From positions 1 to 16,087 of the forward strand of contig NCCR01000161.1 in NCBI GenBank assembly GCA_002279765.1: a stretch of DNA of 16,087 nt, written 5' to 3'. The stretch is from Verrucomicrobia bacterium 12-59-8. Lineage in GTDB: Bacteria; Verrucomicrobiota; Verrucomicrobiae; Verrucomicrobiales; Verrucomicrobiaceae. The position numbers and the translations under genes are program-made. Position 1 is the stretch's first letter. Every line of letters begins with the position of its first letter. Positions 15,020 through 16,087 of this stretch are shown one piece after another. Under the pieces are notes generated by a model. The model was not told the DNA's origin and did not search any database. It saw only the letters and a list, made by a program, of their open reading frames with translations.

Positions 15020-15069
15020 TAGGATCACAGGATCAGTACCTATATATAGGTACTGATCCTGTGATCCTA
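15020..15069. repeat. Perfect 50-bp palindrome
   Basis: The left half (15020-15044) and right half (15045-15069) are exact reverse complements with no spacer. The outer arms carry TAGGATCACAGGATCAG and its complement, and the centre is CCTATATATAGG. The AT-rich centre should ease extrusion of a cruciform. As RNA it would form one very long hairpin. It lies 3 bp after the 46-bp inverted repeat. Confidence 0.95.
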
Positions 15070-15209
15070 GATCCAAACCCCAACGGGGTGGTGAAATGAG
15101 GCTGTGATTCCAGAACTCAGCGCTGGTGAGCTCCAATGGGTCTTGGCAAGTCCCTCTCCTTGGTTTTGCCTTGGCCGATCATTCGATGAGTCATCGCTTG
15201 GAAGTCCTG

Positions 15210-15321
15210 GGCTTCGGCGGCGGCGGTTGGAGGACCAACCGCCCTACCTTTTGCGCCATGAACTCTCGCGTGCCCGGCGCGAGGTGGGGCTGGCTGTCCT
15301 CGGCCAGCCGCCGCCAAAGCC
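15210..15321 (+). other. GC-rich region with competing stem-loops, possible structured RNA
   Basis: A long-range stem pairs 15210-15224 with 15307-15321 (14 of 15 positions, GGCTT-mismatch-GGCGGCGGC). It competes with two local hairpins: GGCGGTTGG (15222-15230) with CCAACCGCC (15235-15243), and GGCTGGC (15288-15294) with GCCAGCC (15303-15309). A third hairpin, CTCGCG (15265-15270) with CGCGAG (15278-15283), fits inside either fold. No T-tract follows. No known RNA family is recognised. Confidence 0.35.
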
Positions 15322-15482
15322 TATGGACCTTCGAGCCGGAGGCACCTGATAGGAATGAGTTTCGCGAGACGCTATTGCAGCGCGAGGAAAGTCATGGAAG
15401 CGGCAAGGACGAGCTGGGAGCGGGAAGGGGGCTTGTTCGCTTGAAGGCCCGTCAGCACGAAAGGATCGAGGACGAAAGGGAA

Positions 15483-16087
15483 CTACAACCCCAATTCCGC
15501 GCCCTCAGTCTCCTTGCTGCCGCGCTTCAGCATCACCGCCAGCAGGGCGATGTCGGCCGGATTCACGCCCTGGGCTCTCGCGGCCTGGCCGAGGGTGGCG
15601 GGGCGGAGGGCGGTGAGGCGGTGTTTGGCTTCGGTTTTGAGGCCAGGAATGGCGTGGTAATCGAAGTCGGCGGGGATCATCTTTTCCTCCATGCGGGAGG
15701 TTTTGGCGACCATGTCTTCCTGCCGGGTGATGTAGCCGGCGTATTTCACGTCGTTTTCGACGAGGCTCCAGACCTCGGGGGTGAACTGGGAGTAGATCTC
15801 AGCAGGCAGCTGGGAGGGGATGCTTTCGGGACGGCGCAGCCATTTTTCCAGGGTCACGCCGTCCAAACGGACCTCCTGCAGCAGGGTGCGGGCGGTGGCG
15901 AGGGCGGTGGATTTGGTCTCCGTATGCCGGATGCGGAAAGGGGAGGCAAGGCCGATGGCGGCGGCCAAAGGGGTGAGGCGGAGGTCGCAGTTGTCCTGGC
16001 GGAGGAGCAGGCGGTACTCGGCGCGGGAGGTGAAGAGGCGGTAGGGCTCGGTAGTGCCTTTGGTGACGAGGTCGTCGATCATCACGG
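15483..16087 (-). CDS. mnmG: tRNA uridine-5-carboxymethylaminomethyl(34) synthesis enzyme MnmG, C-terminal part
   Basis: About the last 200 codons of MnmG (GidA) are present; the gene begins beyond the right edge. MnmG with MnmE modifies U34 in the wobble position of several tRNAs using FAD, NADH and a folate donor. The frame reads VMIDDLVTKGTTEPYRLFTS, then RAEYRLLLRQDNCDLRLTP, the strongly conserved central signature. The C-terminal helical MnmE/tRNA-binding region follows, with VENDVKYAGYITRQEDMVAK (the YxGY motif), ADFDYHAIPGLKTEAKHRL and RPATLGQAARAQGVNPADIALL. The stop is TAG at 15485-15483. It points toward the gene-free stretch. No terminator with a T-tract is visible immediately after the stop. 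Confidence 0.96.
   Translation of the reverse strand, partial: VMIDDLVTKGTTEPYRLFTSRAEYRLLLRQDNCDLRLTPLAAAIGLASPFRIRHTETKSTALATARTLLQEVRLDGVTLEKWLRRPESIPSQLPAEIYSQFTPEVWSLVENDVKYAGYITRQEDMVAKTSRMEEKMIPADFDYHAIPGLKTEAKHRLTALRPATLGQAARAQGVNPADIALLAVMLKRGSKETEGAELGL

Larger units (their letters stand above)
14237..15482. other. 1.25-kb stretch without a convincing gene, rich in repeats and palindromes
   Basis: No frame here has a recognisable protein apart from a weak remnant at 14440-14661 on the - strand. In order it holds copy 2 of the 24-bp repeat (14381-14404), a small perfect hairpin GGCGAG/CTCGCC (14621-14635), and an 8-bp inverted pair CCCGGAGA/TCTCCGGG (14884-14891 and 14953-14960). 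After these come the GATC-rich double palindrome (14971-15069) and a GC-rich structured region (15210-15321). The mnmG gene ends into it from the right. Confidence 0.7.

Noticed and set aside
14816..15136. 106-codon - strand frame through the palindromes
   Set aside because: It reads repeated GATC units as GSQDQ/DPVIL-like text, an artefact of the palindromic repeat.
15392..15440. GAGGAAAGTC motif resembling the RNase P RNA P4 5' strand
   Set aside because: No matching 3' P4 strand or other conserved RNase P elements are visible before mnmG, and the flanking bases differ from the consensus.

Overview
The window looks like a chromosomal piece of a high-GC, Gram-negative bacterium of the Verrucomicrobiota, probably close to Prosthecobacter/Verrucomicrobium. 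The reasons are the GroEL/GroES sequence style, a Tat-exported Gfo/Idh/MocA dehydrogenase, a secreted DUF1080 protein, several lipoproteins with clear lipoboxes, and almost no recognisable Shine-Dalgarno sequences. This placement is inference from family style, not from a database search.

Region 1 (1-5444) is a chaperone locus, all on the + strand: the 3' end of dnaK, then an accessory stretch, then groES and groEL, closed by a strong intrinsic terminator at 5411-5444. The accessory stretch between dnaK and groES holds four items. First is a relatively AT-rich three-helix membrane protein (372-932) whose end overlaps an unlisted 56-residue Pro/Gln-rich microprotein gene (916-1086). Second is a truncated copy (1091-1324) of the 5' end of a gene that is present complete at 2144-2728. 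Third is a PIN-type toxin gene overlapping a small putative antitoxin gene. Fourth is the intact gene at 2144 overlapping a lipoprotein gene. Two hairpin-rich repeat elements sit around the toxin-antitoxin pair. The GroEL reading frame is intact, but by remembered alignment it lacks about 30 residues at the end of the apical domain.

Region 2 (5445-13587) is a set of ordinary metabolic, envelope and DNA-linked genes. They encode a small unknown protein, the Tat-exported oxidoreductase (with a terminator), a membrane-anchored NlpC/P60 hydrolase, two lipoproteins, an exported pyroglutamyl-peptidase-like enzyme, a zf-TFIIB-like protein on the - strand, a divergent alkyltransferase-like (PWHRV) DNA-damage protein, a two-domain DUF1080 protein, and a membrane NERD-domain putative nuclease.

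Region 3 (13588-15482) is accessory and mostly non-coding. It has a small double-psi-beta-barrel-like protein without a signal peptide, then about 1.25 kb without a convincing gene. That stretch holds a second copy of a 24-bp repeat also found after groEL, a 46-bp interrupted inverted repeat followed 3 bp later by a perfect 50-bp palindrome (both built of GGATCA/TGATCC units), and a GC-rich region able to form alternative stem-loops. The window ends inside mnmG on the - strand.

The observations most worth following are the GATC-rich double palindrome, the shortened GroEL, and the membrane-protein/microprotein pair next to dnaK.
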